In this document: positions 1 through 10,395 of the stretch, piece by piece
Position numbering within the stretch: the first letter of the stretch is position 1
Layout: each line of letters begins with the position of its first letter
Assembly (NCBI GenBank): GCA_930367215.1
Contig: OV884059.1
Coordinates: forward strand, 146,938,511 to 147,002,510
DNA from: Pollenia angustigena
Lineage: Eukaryota > Arthropoda > Insecta > Diptera > Polleniidae
Length of the DNA: 64,000 bases
Reading direction: 5' to 3'
Position numbers and translations under genes: made by a program
Notes under the pieces: generated by a model
What the model saw: only the letters and a program-made list of their open reading frames with translations
Told to the model about the DNA's origin: nothing
The model's database searches: none

Positions 1-577
1 GTGGTTTAAAATGGTGCGATAGTTTTAAAAAATTTCACGATCTCATATAAAAATGCAATGATAGCATATATAAAAATGATATCTCGATCGATTCTTCAGA
101 AGCTGAAGAAGAATATTCATTTGATGACGTTTTTAATTTATAAAATGAATTTTTTTTTTAACATGTTATATAAATTTTATTGAAATATTAAATAATAGCC
201 ATTTATGGGTCAAGTTCCCTTAATTTTTTGTTATGGTATGGTACCTTTTATTTAAAAACTTTTTATGTACGTATATAAGACTGAAATATATTTCCTTTAA
301 AGTTTTAAGACTTTATGTTTAATAAATATTTTATTGTTACTTTTAATCAGTTTGTTCTCTTGATATAATGTGAGTTTATAGGGAAGAATTATGCAAAATA
401 ATTCAATGCAGGCTAAAAATAAATCATGTATAAAGGCATATTAACTAAAATAACAAAAAAAATAATACAATTTAAATTTTAGCATTATTTTTTGGCAGTT
501 TAGGATTTTTTTTAGCATTTTTGAGCATTATTTTAAAGCCGATTTAGCTGTAAAATATTTTTGGATATGGCCACACT
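1..577. other. AT-rich left edge, no supported gene
   Basis: There is no splice-flanked coding segment and no recognised repeat boundary here. The only coding-like trace is a short + strand frame ending at the stop at 141-143. It reads as a Glu/Asp/Ser-rich tail ending in FDDVFNL and might be the C-terminus of something lying left of the window, but upstream stops limit it to about 30 codons. Confidence 0.4.
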
Positions 578-631
578 GCACACAACACAATGTTTTTTTC
601 TCTATCACTCTCTGTTGCTGTATCCCTTCTA

Positions 632-1108
632 CCATGTTCACACGGACAGCAATATTCGTGTTTCGCTCTCTTATTCCTGTTTCGCGCCCCAAACATGATT
701 GAAACGACTTGTTTCCCCATACAAAATTTTGTGAGCGAAACAGGTCGTTTCATTTTGAAACAGGCTGCGAAACAGGAAAAATGTACTATCATCTCCAATT
801 TTGACAACATTTATCGTTAGTTTATCTGAACTAGCTCTCAAAAAAAATCAAAATAAAGAAAAAAAACAAAATAAAAATTGATGTTTAATAAAATAAAGTG
901 ATTATTATAACATAATAATATCAATAAAAGTGTTAAATAATATATGTTTAAGTTTTATTTACTTTTTTTATCTATTTAAAAAAAAAATCACACTAACAAC
1001 ACAAAAAAAATGTCAAAATGAAACAGGAATGAATCGTATGAACAGCATGTTTGACAAACTAGTTTCAAAGAGCGAAACGAGTGGTTTATAACGTCGTATG
1101 AACATAGC
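632..1108 (+). mobile_element. MITE with ATGTTCAYACG ends
   Basis: A block of about 480 bp interrupts family A sequence that is continuous at 15600-15620. The imperfect inverted ends read ATGTTCACACGG on the left and CGTATGAACAT on the right. The interior is rich in GTTTCG/CGAAAC words. A second copy lies in the opposite orientation at 32037-32518. The long reading frames in both copies overlap this repeat and are not genes. Confidence 0.65.
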
Positions 1109-1555
1109 ATTCCTTTGCTAAAGGAGAAATGTGACCAAAAACGGCAGCAGACCGACTCGATCAGCGTTACCGTTCAAAATTTTCAAAAAGGGGATTTTCC
1201 AAAAAAAAGTGTCACAAAAAGGGGAATTCTGAGAGAAAAAAAGGGGCAATTTTAAAAACAGGAAAATTTTCAAAAAAAAAAAAAAAACATACATATGTAT
1301 TTATTAAATTATTATCATCGAAAACTAATCATAAAAAAAATTAACTTTATATTTAAAAAAAAAAACATTATATATAATACAAATTGTTTGGGAAATACAC
1401 ACACACATATGTATATATATATACATATATATATATACATATATCGTGAAAAGCCATGTCATGTTTGCAAGTAAACGTTTATGAAATGTTGCATAGAATT
1501 TTTATTTCAATTAGTTACACAAAAACAGTTACTAATTACTTGTAAATAGAACGAG

Positions 1556-1976
1556 CAGCGTTGCCAGAAGTTTAGGAAGGAAAATCTTCATTAAGCGCAA
1601 AAAAATCCTATTTTAAAGAAAAAAATCTTAAAATTTTTTATAACAAGGGTAAAAAAAGTAAAAAATAGTAATAATTTTTTATAATAGCATATGTACTTCT
1701 TATTATGGAAACTATTTAAATTGAAATACATGATATTTATACAAAATTAAATTGGTTAAATTTTTCTAAAAATACATTTTGAAAAACCAATAAACAAGCT
1801 GATACAAAACCTTTTTGTTTTAAAAATTGACTTTTTAAGAAACTGTGAAAAAATTATTTATTTTGTACAAACAAACTTAAAGTTAAAAATCTTTATTTGT
1901 GAAAAAAAATCTTTAAATCATATTTTGGTTAAAAAATCTTCAAAAGTTAGATAAAATCTTCATTCTGGCAACGCTG
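1556..1976. mobile_element. hAT-type MITE nested in hAT
   Basis: A 421-bp element with ends CAGCGTTGCCAGAA and TTCTGGCAACGCTG. Perfect 8-bp target duplications agaacgag lie at 1548-1555 and 1977-1984. It has no coding capacity. It sits inside the hAT remnant 1162-2767, so it is younger than that copy. Its ends resemble but are not identical to those of the host element. Confidence 0.9.
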
Positions 1977-2277
1977 AGAACGAGCTTTAAATAGTGTAGT
2001 AACACTACTTATAAAAACAAAAAATAATTCATAATATGATTTGATACAAAAAAACTTTACATTTAAAAAATAGACATATGTATATATGTAAGTATGTATA
2101 TGTACATAAATATTTGGTACTTGGATTATTTTACTTTTTTATCAAAAAAATTAAGTAACGAAAAAAAACCTCGAGGAAAAAGCATATAAAAGTATTGATA
2201 GGAGGATAGTTAATATCAGGTTTTTTTGAAAACGTAAATCTATATTTTTCAAATCACTTGGAATCCAATCTTCCAAG

Positions 2278-2678
2278 TTATTTTGATACAAATTTTGATA
2301 CAAATTTAAATATCGACTGACAGGTATCTACTTTCAGTCTATTTGACAATTTATTTTTTAATAATGCTAACTTAGAAAAAATCCGCTCTGTTGATGCACT
2401 ACTATGTGGTAAAGTAAAGACATACGAAGCAAATTTTTAAAAGTTTGGATACCCGTTTTTTAAATTGCCAATTTCGTACCAAAATGTTTCAGTTTAAACT
2501 CTTTTACAAAATCCTCTGGGTTAGTAATTATATCAATAAAAACGGAAACCATTTCAAAGTAATTAATGTCTTCAGCTGACTTAATAAATACTGGATCTAA
2601 AACCTTTAATGAACTCAGTCTCTTATCGCTAATATTAAAAGGGGCTAAAGGGACACAAAAAATTACGAAATGATACAA
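2278..2678 (-). pseudogene. hAT transposase C-terminal remnant
   Basis: The - strand reads WYEIGNLKNGYPNF, an in-frame stop, then YVFTLPHSSASTERIFSKL. This is the hAT dimerisation-domain signature (a conserved LP.SSA..ER.FS block near the transposase C-terminus). The upstream 72-residue frame (2460-2678) lies in another register, so at least one frameshift and one stop break the gene. The frame ends at the stop at 2278-2280. The catalytic DDE region was not recognised. It lies inside the hAT TIRs at 1162-2767, which fits its identity. This is a dead gene. Confidence 0.75.
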
Positions 2679-3198
2679 AAGGGGATTTAAAGCAAAGGGG
2701 CCAAAAAAGTGGCACGGCAGTCAAAAAGGGGCAAAAATGCGACTTTAGTCGCATAACGGTAACGCTGGATTCGATATGTTTTTCGTCATCATTTTATTTT
2801 TGTATTTAATGTATTTAACCAAACAGTTTTAAAAAATTGAATACGGGATTTTGTTTCTTATAATGTTATTTCTGCTATTGTTTTTCTTATAGTTGCACTT
2901 TTTTAAAGCGTCCAAAAACAGATTGTGTGTGTTTTTTGTTGTTGTTCTTATATTTCACATAAAGAAGTGTTGCTTACGATCAAATAAAAAAAGAGCGTTA
3001 AATATTTCATACAAAATTATGAAAACTTGACACCAATAACGCGTTTATTATACTTTTTGAAGAGTTGTCCACATTTTTGTTGGTTAAATAAAAATCAAAC
3101 AAAAATATTGATTGAATCAGTAAAAAAATTTATAGAAATTAAAAAAATTTTCAAACAAGCGTTTGTTTGAAAATAATTCGGCAATAATTTTTTCTGTG

Positions 3199-3875
3199 TA
3201 GTTTTATTAAAAAATTATTTACTTTTGAAAAGCTTTTGGCTCGATCAAACATAATTTAACAGTTTCTAAATTACGTTATACAATTATCTTCTTACAAATA
3301 AAGTTTAGTAAATCAATAGAAATTGTTAAAAATTAAGCTAAAGTTGGTTCAACTTACTGGTCAAGCATTTTTTGGATTTATTCGTCAAATATTTGTTAGG
3401 TCTGAGCATACCTTTAGAAAAGTTACGAATTTGGTATAATCTTTATTTCTATCTTTATTATTTTAAAAGAAAGATGGGGTGCCAAAGCAGTTCCACAATA
3501 CAGCTTATAACCGTTTACTCCCTAAATTTTTTCGTATCTCTTTTAGTTTTACCGAATTTTCACTTTTTTACCATCCAAAAAACATGCACTTCTGTAAGTA
3601 AATACCTTTCAAATGGTGTATTTCTTACAAATCGGTTGACAAACAGAGGTGGAAAGTGTTTTCTTTTTGGGTCTTTATATATAAGATGTATAACAAATCA
3701 GTGTTTGAAAAAACGCGTTGAAAGTACTTAGTAGAATTGAGTACCCAAATGAACTGTATTAAGTATTATTGAGTAATAAAAAGTCGTAGCAGTTGCCGAC
3801 AGTTGTGATCTAACGACTGTACAATAGTTATACGCGTTGTGTTCGAATGGTCTGAACATGAGCGACTTTCCCTAA
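3199..3875. other. Spacer with unsupported 119-codon frame
   Basis: AT-rich spacer between two family A copies. A + strand frame of 119 codons (3372-3731) has no recognised motif, a composition typical of AT-rich chance frames and no splice or repeat support. I do not call it a gene. Confidence 0.4.
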
Positions 3876-4252
3876 CACAGAAAAAATTATTGCCGAATTA
3901 TTTTCAAACAAACGCTTGTTTGAACATTTTTTCAATTTCTACAAATTTTTTTACTGATTCAATTAAAATTTTTGTTTGATTTTTATTTAACCAACAAAAA
4001 TGTTGACAACCATTCAAAAATATAATACACGCGTTATTGCTTTCAAGTTTTCATAATTTTGTATGAAATATTTAACGCTTTTTAATGTTGTCGTCTTTTT
4101 GCATTTTTTTATTTGATCGTAACACAGAAAAAATTATTAGTAATTTTTTATCAATTAAAAAAATTATTTAAAAAGTATTTAAACTTAATTAATGTAATAA
4201 TTGAATCAATTATTTTGTTTTGTTGAACGAATATTAAAAATATAATTTTGAT

Positions 4253-4660
4253 TTATTAGTATTGTGGTTATTTTATTGAACTATTTATGGTTTTTAATCC
4301 AAATTTTTAATATTTTTAATTAGGCTTAAGTTCATTAAATTTAATTTTCATTAAATTATTTTTATGAAGAAAGGAATTTTACAACATGAAAATTAATTAA
4401 AATTTATTGATAATTTTGCATTCTTGACTCAATCTGGGCTCGAACCCAGGTGTTTACGGACAGGTTACCCTGACATGTTTCGATTGCAACCACTCAATCT
4501 CCTCAGAGGGCTTGCCGTTTAACACTCGCAGCCATCGACGACTGCTGACGTCATTAGTCAAACATCAATCCTTAAACCAAATTGTATTCAACCTTTGGTA
4601 GATCGAAATTTGCTTTGAATGATTATCCATTTTAATTTATTTTAACATGTTATTCCCTTA
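4253..4660 (-). repeat. Pol III-box repeat unit, copy 1 (reverse)
   Basis: This is the reverse complement of the + strand units near 5053 and 6013. On the - strand it reads from the GGGAATAACATG word, through a B-box-like GGTTCGAGCCC, to the tail TTAATTTTCATGTTG. It is part of the left arm of the inverted repeat. Confidence 0.7.
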
Positions 4661-4830
4661 CTTCTGTTTTTTCGTACTTTTGTCAAGAATTCTTCTTGAA
4701 GTTCAAAGTACATATTTTTTTTTTTTTTTTTTTTTTTTTTTCATTTTTTGTCTTTCTTATTCTTGTTGACCTTTTCAGCACAACTTGAAGGACAAATGCA
4801 AACATAGAGCTCGTGCCTTAGCTTTAACAA

Positions 4831-5046
4831 TTATTAGTATTGTGGTTATTTTATTGAACTATTTATGGTTTTTAATCCAAATTTTTAATATTTTTAATTA
4901 GGCTTAAGTTCATTAAATTTAATTTTCATTAAATTATTTTTATGAAGAAAGGAATTTTACAACATGAAAATTAATTAAAATTTATTGATAATTTTGCATT
5001 CTTGACTCAATCTGGGCTCGAACCCAGGTGTTTACGGACAGGTTCC
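4831..5046 (-). repeat. Pol III-box repeat unit, truncated copy (reverse)
   Basis: It matches 4253-4466 in the same orientation and then stops just past GTGTTTACGGACAGGTT, at the hinge of the inverted repeat. The spacer 4661-4830 also recurs in reverse at 5458-5624. Confidence 0.7.
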
Positions 5047-5052
5047 CTTACA

Positions 5053-5457
5053 GGTAAGGGAATAACATGTTAAAATAAATTAAAATGGATAATCATTCAA
5101 AGCAAATTTCGATCTACCAAAGGTTGAATACAATTTGGTTTAAGGATTGATGTTTGACTAATGACGTCAGCAGTCGTCGATGGCTGCGAGTGTTAAACGG
5201 CAAGCCCTCTGAGGAGATTGAGTGGTTGCAATCGAAACATGTCAGGGTAACCTGTCCGTAAACACCTGGGTTCGAGCCCAGATTGAGTCAAGAATGCAAA
5301 ATTATCAATAAATTTTAATTAATTTTCATGTTGTAAAATTCCTTTCTTCATAAAAATAATTTAATGAAAATTAAATTTAATGAACTTAAGCCTAATTAAA
5401 AATATTAAAAATTTGGATTAAAAACCATAAATAGTTCAATAAAATAACCACAATACT
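5053..5457 (+). repeat. Pol III-box repeat unit, + copy
   Basis: It contains a B-box-like GGTTCGAGCCC at 5269-5279 (consensus GGTTCGANNCC) and an A-box-like GATTGAGTGG at 5216-5225, with tRNA-like spacing. The surrounding sequence does not fold into a canonical tRNA cloverleaf, so a tRNA-derived SINE-like head is the likeliest reading. Confidence 0.55.
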
Positions 5458-5626
5458 AATAATTGTTAAAGCTAAGGCACGAGCTCTATGTTTGCATTTG
5501 TCCTTCAAGTTGTGCTGAAAAGGTCAACAAGAATAAGAAAGACAAAAAATGAAAAAAAAAAAACAAAAAATATGTACTTTGAACTTCAAGAAGAATTCTT
5601 GACAAAAGTACGAAAAAACAGAAGTA

Positions 5627-6012
5627 CACTCAAAATATTATGTAGTTAAATTCAAACGAAAATTCATTTGAAACAAATTAAAATTCATTTAAAAAACGGA
5701 TCATTTACATTTCATTTAAAACAAATGATTTTTTCAGTAATTTCTAAGTTTTTTATTTATTGAACATCATATTCGTTAAAATTGAATAGTTTTTACTTTT
5801 AAAAAATATATTTTAACCGATAAAAATCAAACAAATTAACAAAAACAAAATACGGAAAACATTATTTTTTTGGTAGTTTGTTTTTTTAATAACAAACATA
5901 AATGTTGAAAAATAAATTTATTCGTAAAATAACTATATTTTTATTAAATTTTAACAGTACCGAAAACGAATTTAATAACCTACAATCAGTTACTGTAATA
6001 ATTTTATGAGTG
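5627..6012. mobile_element. TA-flanked MITE (CACTCAAAATATTA / ATAATTTTATGAGTG)
   Basis: A 386-bp element with subterminal inverted ends and TA at both 5625-5626 and 6013-6014. The mirror arm of the inverted repeat preserves the unoccupied site at 4655-4670, where a single TA (4659-4660) lies in otherwise identical flanks. This directly shows the element and its 2-bp target duplication. No coding capacity. Confidence 0.9.
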
Positions 6013-6372
6013 TAAGGGAATAACATGTTAAAATAAATTAAAATGGATAATCATTCAAAGCAAATTTCGATCTACCAAAGGTTGAATACAATTTGGTTTA
6101 AGGATTGATGTTTGACTAATGACGTCAGCAGTCGTCGATGGCTGCGAGTGTTAAACGGCAAGCCCTCTGAGGAGATTGAGTGGTTGCAATCGAAACATGT
6201 CAGGGTAACCTGTCCGTAAACACCTGGGTTCGAGCCCAGATTGAGTCAAGAATGCAAAATTATCAATAAATTTTAATTAATTTTCATGTTGTAAAATTCC
6301 TTTCTTCATAAAAATAATTTAATGAAAATTAAATTTAATGAACTTAAGCCTAATTAAAAATATTAAAAATTT
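6013..6372 (+). repeat. Pol III-box repeat unit, outer + copy
   Basis: This is the third full-length unit, with B box at 6227-6237. It is continuous with the right arm once the MITE at 5627-6012 is removed. The tail ends near the TTAAAAATATT word shared with the other units. Confidence 0.6.
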
Positions 6373-7617
6373 TGATTTAATTAACATTTTAGTTGTTTTG
6401 AAATTAATTTTGAATTAAAATAATAATCAAATATCAAAAAATTATTTCATTTAAAATAAAATAATTTTAACTTGTGTAATTGTTGTTGGAATTGTCAAAA
6501 TCAATCAATACATTGTTTGAAACGGCAAAGTTTTTTTTGATCATTTTTTTAATTAAAATTAAAAATATCATTTATTGAAAAAAAAATCTTCAAAATATAA
6601 AATTTTTACAATTTTTAGTAATCAATATAATCATTTTGGTAATAGGTGCAAAATCAACAAATGGATTGCTTGATTCTATGAATTTGGTATAAAATTGGTG
6701 ATTAGAGAAAATTTTTAATTTTTTCTGTGAAGCAACACTTCCTAATGTGAAATATAAGAACTACAACAAAAAACACATACAGTCTATTTTTGGAAACTTT
6801 AAAAAAGTACAACAGTAAGAAAGATGATGAGGTTCGAAGTAAAAAAAAAAACAAAAAAATAGCAGGTAAAAAAACGTTTCACTCTTTTTAAACAACAGAA
6901 ACAACATTATAAGAAACAAAATAAATTTTTTGTTGGTTTCAAAGTTGGTTAAAACAAAACAAAATCCCGTATTCAATTTTTTCAAACTGTTTAGTTAAAT
7001 ACATCAAATACAAAAATATAATGATGACGAAAAACATATCGAGTCGGTCTGTCGCCGTTTTTGGGATACATTTCTTCTTCATTAGCAAAGGAAAGGATAC
7101 AGCAACAGTGAGTGATGACGAAAAACATTGTGTGTATAAAAAAAGACTTCGTTCAAAAATTATTTCAACAAAAAAATGTGTCTCAAAGCCAGCCGGCCGC
7201 TCTGCTCTCTCTCTCTCTCTGCCATCATCTTCTAATACAGTGCCTGCTTGTGTGCGCATCATTGCTTGTGCAAAAACTTTTTTTTTTGATTTTGAAATTT
7301 AGTATATGAATTTCAGTAAGCTTTTTGTTTGATTCAGTTAAATTATTTGTTTGAAAAAATCAGTGTTTTTTTCAATAAACGAAATGCAAATAAATTGTTT
7401 GAATATGCGAATTTGTTTATAGGACCAATTTCAGACAAAAAATTGTTTGATTCTACAAATTTTTTGTTTGAATTGGAAAAAAAATTATAATGTAAGTTTG
7501 CTATTTGTGCAAAAGTGTTTTCACTGCGTGTGAAACCGTTAAATTAGTTTTTTTCTTGTTAGCGGAAAAATTACACTATGTAAGTTGAAAAAACAGACAA
7601 GCCGGGCACATTGCGAT

Positions 7618-7775
7618 TTTACATAATTCGGGTACGCTGAATCCAGTGTTGCTTACGGTTTTTTTAGATTGGCTCTGGTTTTCGAGATATACCGTTATTT
7701 CGAAAATGGAGGAGTTTGCACAACATACATTCGCGTAACTCAAAAACGGTTTAGTTTATTGAAATTACTAAAAAA
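7618..7775 (+). repeat. Fragment of GGGTACGCTGAAT fold-back family
   Basis: It contains AATTCGGGTACGCTGAAT, a CGAGATATACCGTTATTTCG core and the AACTCAAAAACGGTTTAG word. These are shared in order with the left half of the complete element at 59862-60206. The right half is missing here. Confidence 0.7.
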
Positions 7776-7778
7776 AAA

Positions 7779-8054
7779 ATGGAGATAGCGAGTAGGTATG
7801 TTAGAAATAAATGATTGAGATGAAAAATAAAGTGGAGTTGGTCATACATTTGACCCATCTAGGGGCATCCTAGGCGCTGCAGGGGCCAAATTTGAGAATT
7901 TTATTAAACCGCCATATACATATGTATGGTTGAAATTCTTAAATTTGGCTGCTGCAGTGCCTAGGATGCTCCTAGATGGGTCAAATGTATGACCAATCCC
8001 ACTTTATTTTTCATCTCAATCATTTATTTCTAACATACCTACTGCTATCTCCAT
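7779..8054. repeat. Near-perfect hairpin, about 130-bp arms
   Basis: The left arm 7779-7915 and right arm 7925-8054 are reverse complements with few mismatches, from ATGGAGATAG at the left tip to CTATCTCCAT at the right tip. The loop is only about 10 bp around a CATATGTATG word. The arms carry the CTAGGATGC / GCATCCTAG motif seen again at 8284-8310. Confidence 0.85.
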
Positions 8055-8570
8055 TCCTTAAGGGGGCTCCCATACAAAATAGTCAATACAGATTAGAAAT
8101 ATGTTGGAGAAAAAGCCCCATAACTGCCAAGGAGTCGCCCCTAGTAAGATAACATGTATGACCGCCCTCAATTAGTTTTTTGTTTCATTTTCTTAAAACA
8201 TACTTGCCAAATATCTCCACCCCTTAGGGGGACTCCCATATAAATATGGCCGTTTAATGAAATTCTTAAATTTGGCCCCTGCAGCGCCTAGGATGCCCCT
8301 AGGTTAGTCAAATGTATCACCAACCCCACTTTATTTTTCATCTTTCACTACCAAAAAAAGCTTTCTGTCTCTCTCTTCGAAAGCTGCCCTCGCAACTGAT
8401 TTGGGACTTTTTCACACGTCGCTTTTTACAGTTCTGTAAGTATTCTGTGCCCCTAGTAAGATAACATGTATCACCGACCTCAATTAGTTTTTTGTTCTTA
8501 ACATTTTCTCGAGACATAATTGGCCCCTTATCACCACTTCTTAGGGGGGCTCCCATACAAATATCAATTT
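8055..8570 (+). repeat. Direct repeats of about 320 bp
   Basis: The block CTAGTAAGATAACATGTATG...AATTAGTTTTTTGTT...CTTAGGGGG.CTCCCATA occurs at 8138-8245 and again at 8450-8563. The GCAGCGCCTAGGATGC block occurs at 8280-8345 as well as in the hairpin. This is a tandemly arranged, diverged repeat with no gene. Confidence 0.7.
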
Positions 8571-9009
8571 TGGCTTGTTTTGTTTGCAGCTTCGTTTTTT
8601 ATATGTTTCTCAATATACCGACAAAAAATTAATTTAGTTTTTTCTTTTTACCCACTTACAACTACAATTCGAGTCGGAAAGAACCCAACCAATTGTAGAA
8701 AAGATAAACTCACTGTTTATTGTTGGTGTTTTGTTTAAGCTTTGATATTGTTACAAGTAAGACTTTGAGTGTTTAAAATTCTTATTCGCTTTAGGGTTTT
8801 ATTTGTATAATATTTTTAGCTTTTCTAAAATCTTTGGAAAAGGTTTCCTGATGATCTGGCCTAAGCAACCAGTGAAATGCGCATAGAAGCTAGGTTTCCC
8901 TCAACAATAAATTTCAGTGTATTTATCAAATATGAAAAATTGGGAATTTAGCACGTCATACAAAAATCTTAATAAAAAATTTTGTATTCCCGTAAATAAC
9001 TTTGACATT

Positions 9010-9180
9010 GTTTTGAGTTGGCAACGCCTCTCAAAATGCATGTAAAAGTTGGGAGTCAGCTGATTGAATTTATCTGTTCGGCAAATAAAAGGAAAATAAA
9101 TAATTGGCAGATGAGTGCTGAGACATTGAGAAAACAAATTGCAAAACAATGTGCAGTTTTTCGTTGGGAAAAAAGATAAA
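9010..9180 (+). repeat. Interspersed repeat, copy 1
   Basis: The words GTAAAAGTTGGGAGTCAGCT, AATAATTGGCAGATGAGTGC and GTGCAGTTTTTCGTT appear in the same order and spacing at 25105-25300. No coding frame is conserved between the copies. Confidence 0.65.
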
Positions 9181-10395
9181 TCTTATGGAATAAGTTCCAT
9201 TTGTATTTAACGAGAGTATAAAGAAAAGCGGAAGATGCATCCTCTAAACAGATACGAACATTGAAAGGTATCAAGAAAGTGAGATTTTGTTTGCCATCCT
9301 GAATTCCCAAGTTTTATTCTTGATAAAAACACTGAAATTTATGGTGGGGGGGAACGCTAGTTTCTATGCAAGCAAAATCTTATTAATTAAAAATGTTGCA
9401 TTCTCAAAAATTACGTATCAAGAAAATTTAAGTACTTCACGATATATTGTCACTTCAGACGATTTCTATAATTGGCTCTTGAAAGTAAATAAGATCGCTT
9501 TGTGTTCTTCAAGTTTATATCAATCCAAAAAATCGACATCTATTTGTCAAACTTGGTTAACCATCCCCCTCTAAAAATGATTTACTTATTATGCACTTGT
9601 TAGCAAAACAGTAAATGCATTTATAATAAATCTTGACATTTTGCCTCCCAAAGCAACTGCTCAGATAAACAATTGTAAGAAAGAAAAATAAAAAAACGTT
9701 AGACAAATTATTATATGGTGTTTTTTATGTCTAATAATTTGCTTTGTTTTCTTAAATTATATAAAGACTGGTCGCTTGTGCAATAATGACATTTAAAAGT
9801 GGGTGTAGTACCCCAAAGAGGTCACTTTCAATAATGTATTTTTGTTTTTAATTGCACATAAATTCTGAAACAATGTAACAAAAATTACACTATAAAATCA
9901 ATTTAATAGCTTCAATTAAAAAAAAAGATTTCAATCAAAAATTAAACAGTAAAAAATTTAACTTGGGAGCAAAACATCACATCCGATTACGAAATTTTAT
10001 TCAACAAAATATATTGTAGAATAAAAAAATAAGTTAATTTAAATCTGTGTGTGGTTGTCGGTCAGTGTGTGTGAGCGAAAGACAATTCATTCGTTCATTC
10101 ATTAAAATCTTTATTTGTTTTACTATTTTGCCTGCAACTCGGATAATTTTTACTTAAATGTATAATTTATAAGTTCATGTTTGTGAGCTTGTTTTTGTTT
10201 CACTAGTATTTTTTTTTTTTTTGTATGTGTGTCATTTAAGTTTATTTCCGTTTAAATGTAGGCTGCCTTTTAAAACGACTCCACGCATTCAAATCGTAGT
10301 AAACTCATGTATTTTTAACCACCTCCAGTTTGTTCAGTTGGTTGTCATTATGATGTCTGTTATAACAACAAAAAGAACTCTACAGGTGGCACTGC
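9181..10395. other. AT-rich spacer, nothing recognised
   Basis: A 95-codon + strand frame (9287-9574) has no motif I recognise. Apart from homopolymer and dinucleotide tracts I see no gene, RNA or repeat boundary. Confidence 0.4.

Larger units (their letters stand above)
1162..2767 (-). mobile_element. Decayed hAT transposon
   Basis: The terminal inverted repeats are CAGCGTTACCG on the left and CGGTAACGCTG on the right. The 8-bp target-site duplications are gactcgat (1154-1161) and gattcgat (2768-2775), one mismatch apart, with the original site being the GACTCGATATG of family A. The interior holds a frameshifted hAT transposase C-terminus on the - strand, and a second hAT-type MITE sits inside it. 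Confidence 0.85.
578..3198 (+). mobile_element. TA-flanked inverted-repeat element (family A), interrupted copy
   Basis: Segments 578-631, 1109-1161 and 2776-3198 align in order with the intact family A copies at 12432-13386 and 15232-16118. The right terminus keeps the family end (AATAATTTTTTCTGTG followed by TA); the left terminus is lost. The gaps are later insertions: a MITE at 632-1108 and a hAT element at 1162-2767. No open transposase is seen, so this is a non-autonomous or decayed DNA transposon. Confidence 0.7.
4298..6370. repeat. Large inverted repeat of pol III-box units
   Basis: The left arm (about 4298-5044) is the reverse complement of the right arm (about 5247-6370 after removing the MITE at 5627-6012). 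A central loop of about 200 bp (5045-5246) separates them. The arms look nearly identical, so the block could form a very long hairpin. Each arm contains tRNA-like promoter boxes. Confidence 0.8.
4126..6732. mobile_element. Composite fold-back insertion with CACAG...CTGTG ends
   Basis: It is bounded by CACAGAAAAAATTATT on the left and AATTTTTTCTGTG on the right, the same terminal motif as family A, and inserted into a family A copy. The interior is dominated by a large inverted repeat (4298-6370). The target duplication is not a clean TA on both sides (left TAA, right AA), so the exact boundary is uncertain. Confidence 0.55.
3876..7490 (-). mobile_element. Family A element, reverse copy with 2.6-kb insertion
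   Basis: It begins CACAGAAAAAATTATT after TA at 3873-3874 and carries family A sequence in reverse at 3876-4125 and about 6733-7490. The right terminus is degenerate. Without the 4126-6732 insertion it would be about 1 kb, matching the 955-bp copy at 12432-13386. The insertion site is the GATCGTAAGCAAC word of family A. Confidence 0.7.

Noticed and set aside
1401..1445. Alternating TA/CA tract as a possible regulatory or replication element
   Set aside because: Simple microsatellite, common in AT-rich fly DNA; no further evidence.
3372..3731. 119-codon + strand open frame
   Set aside because: No recognised motif, Phe/Leu/Lys/Ser-rich as expected from AT-rich DNA, no splice or repeat support.
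4711..4742. Long T run as a LINE or SINE tail
   Set aside because: It lies inside the inverted repeat and matches a shorter A run in the mirror arm; no target duplication around it.
5210..5290. Possible tRNA gene (GGTTCGAGCCC and GATTGAGTGG)
   Set aside because: The boxes are present, but the flanks do not form an acceptor stem or proper T arm; it is kept as a pol III-like repeat.
7021..7309. Overlapping 65- to 107-codon frames on both strands
   Set aside because: They fall within family A transposon sequence and recur, with breaks, in each copy.
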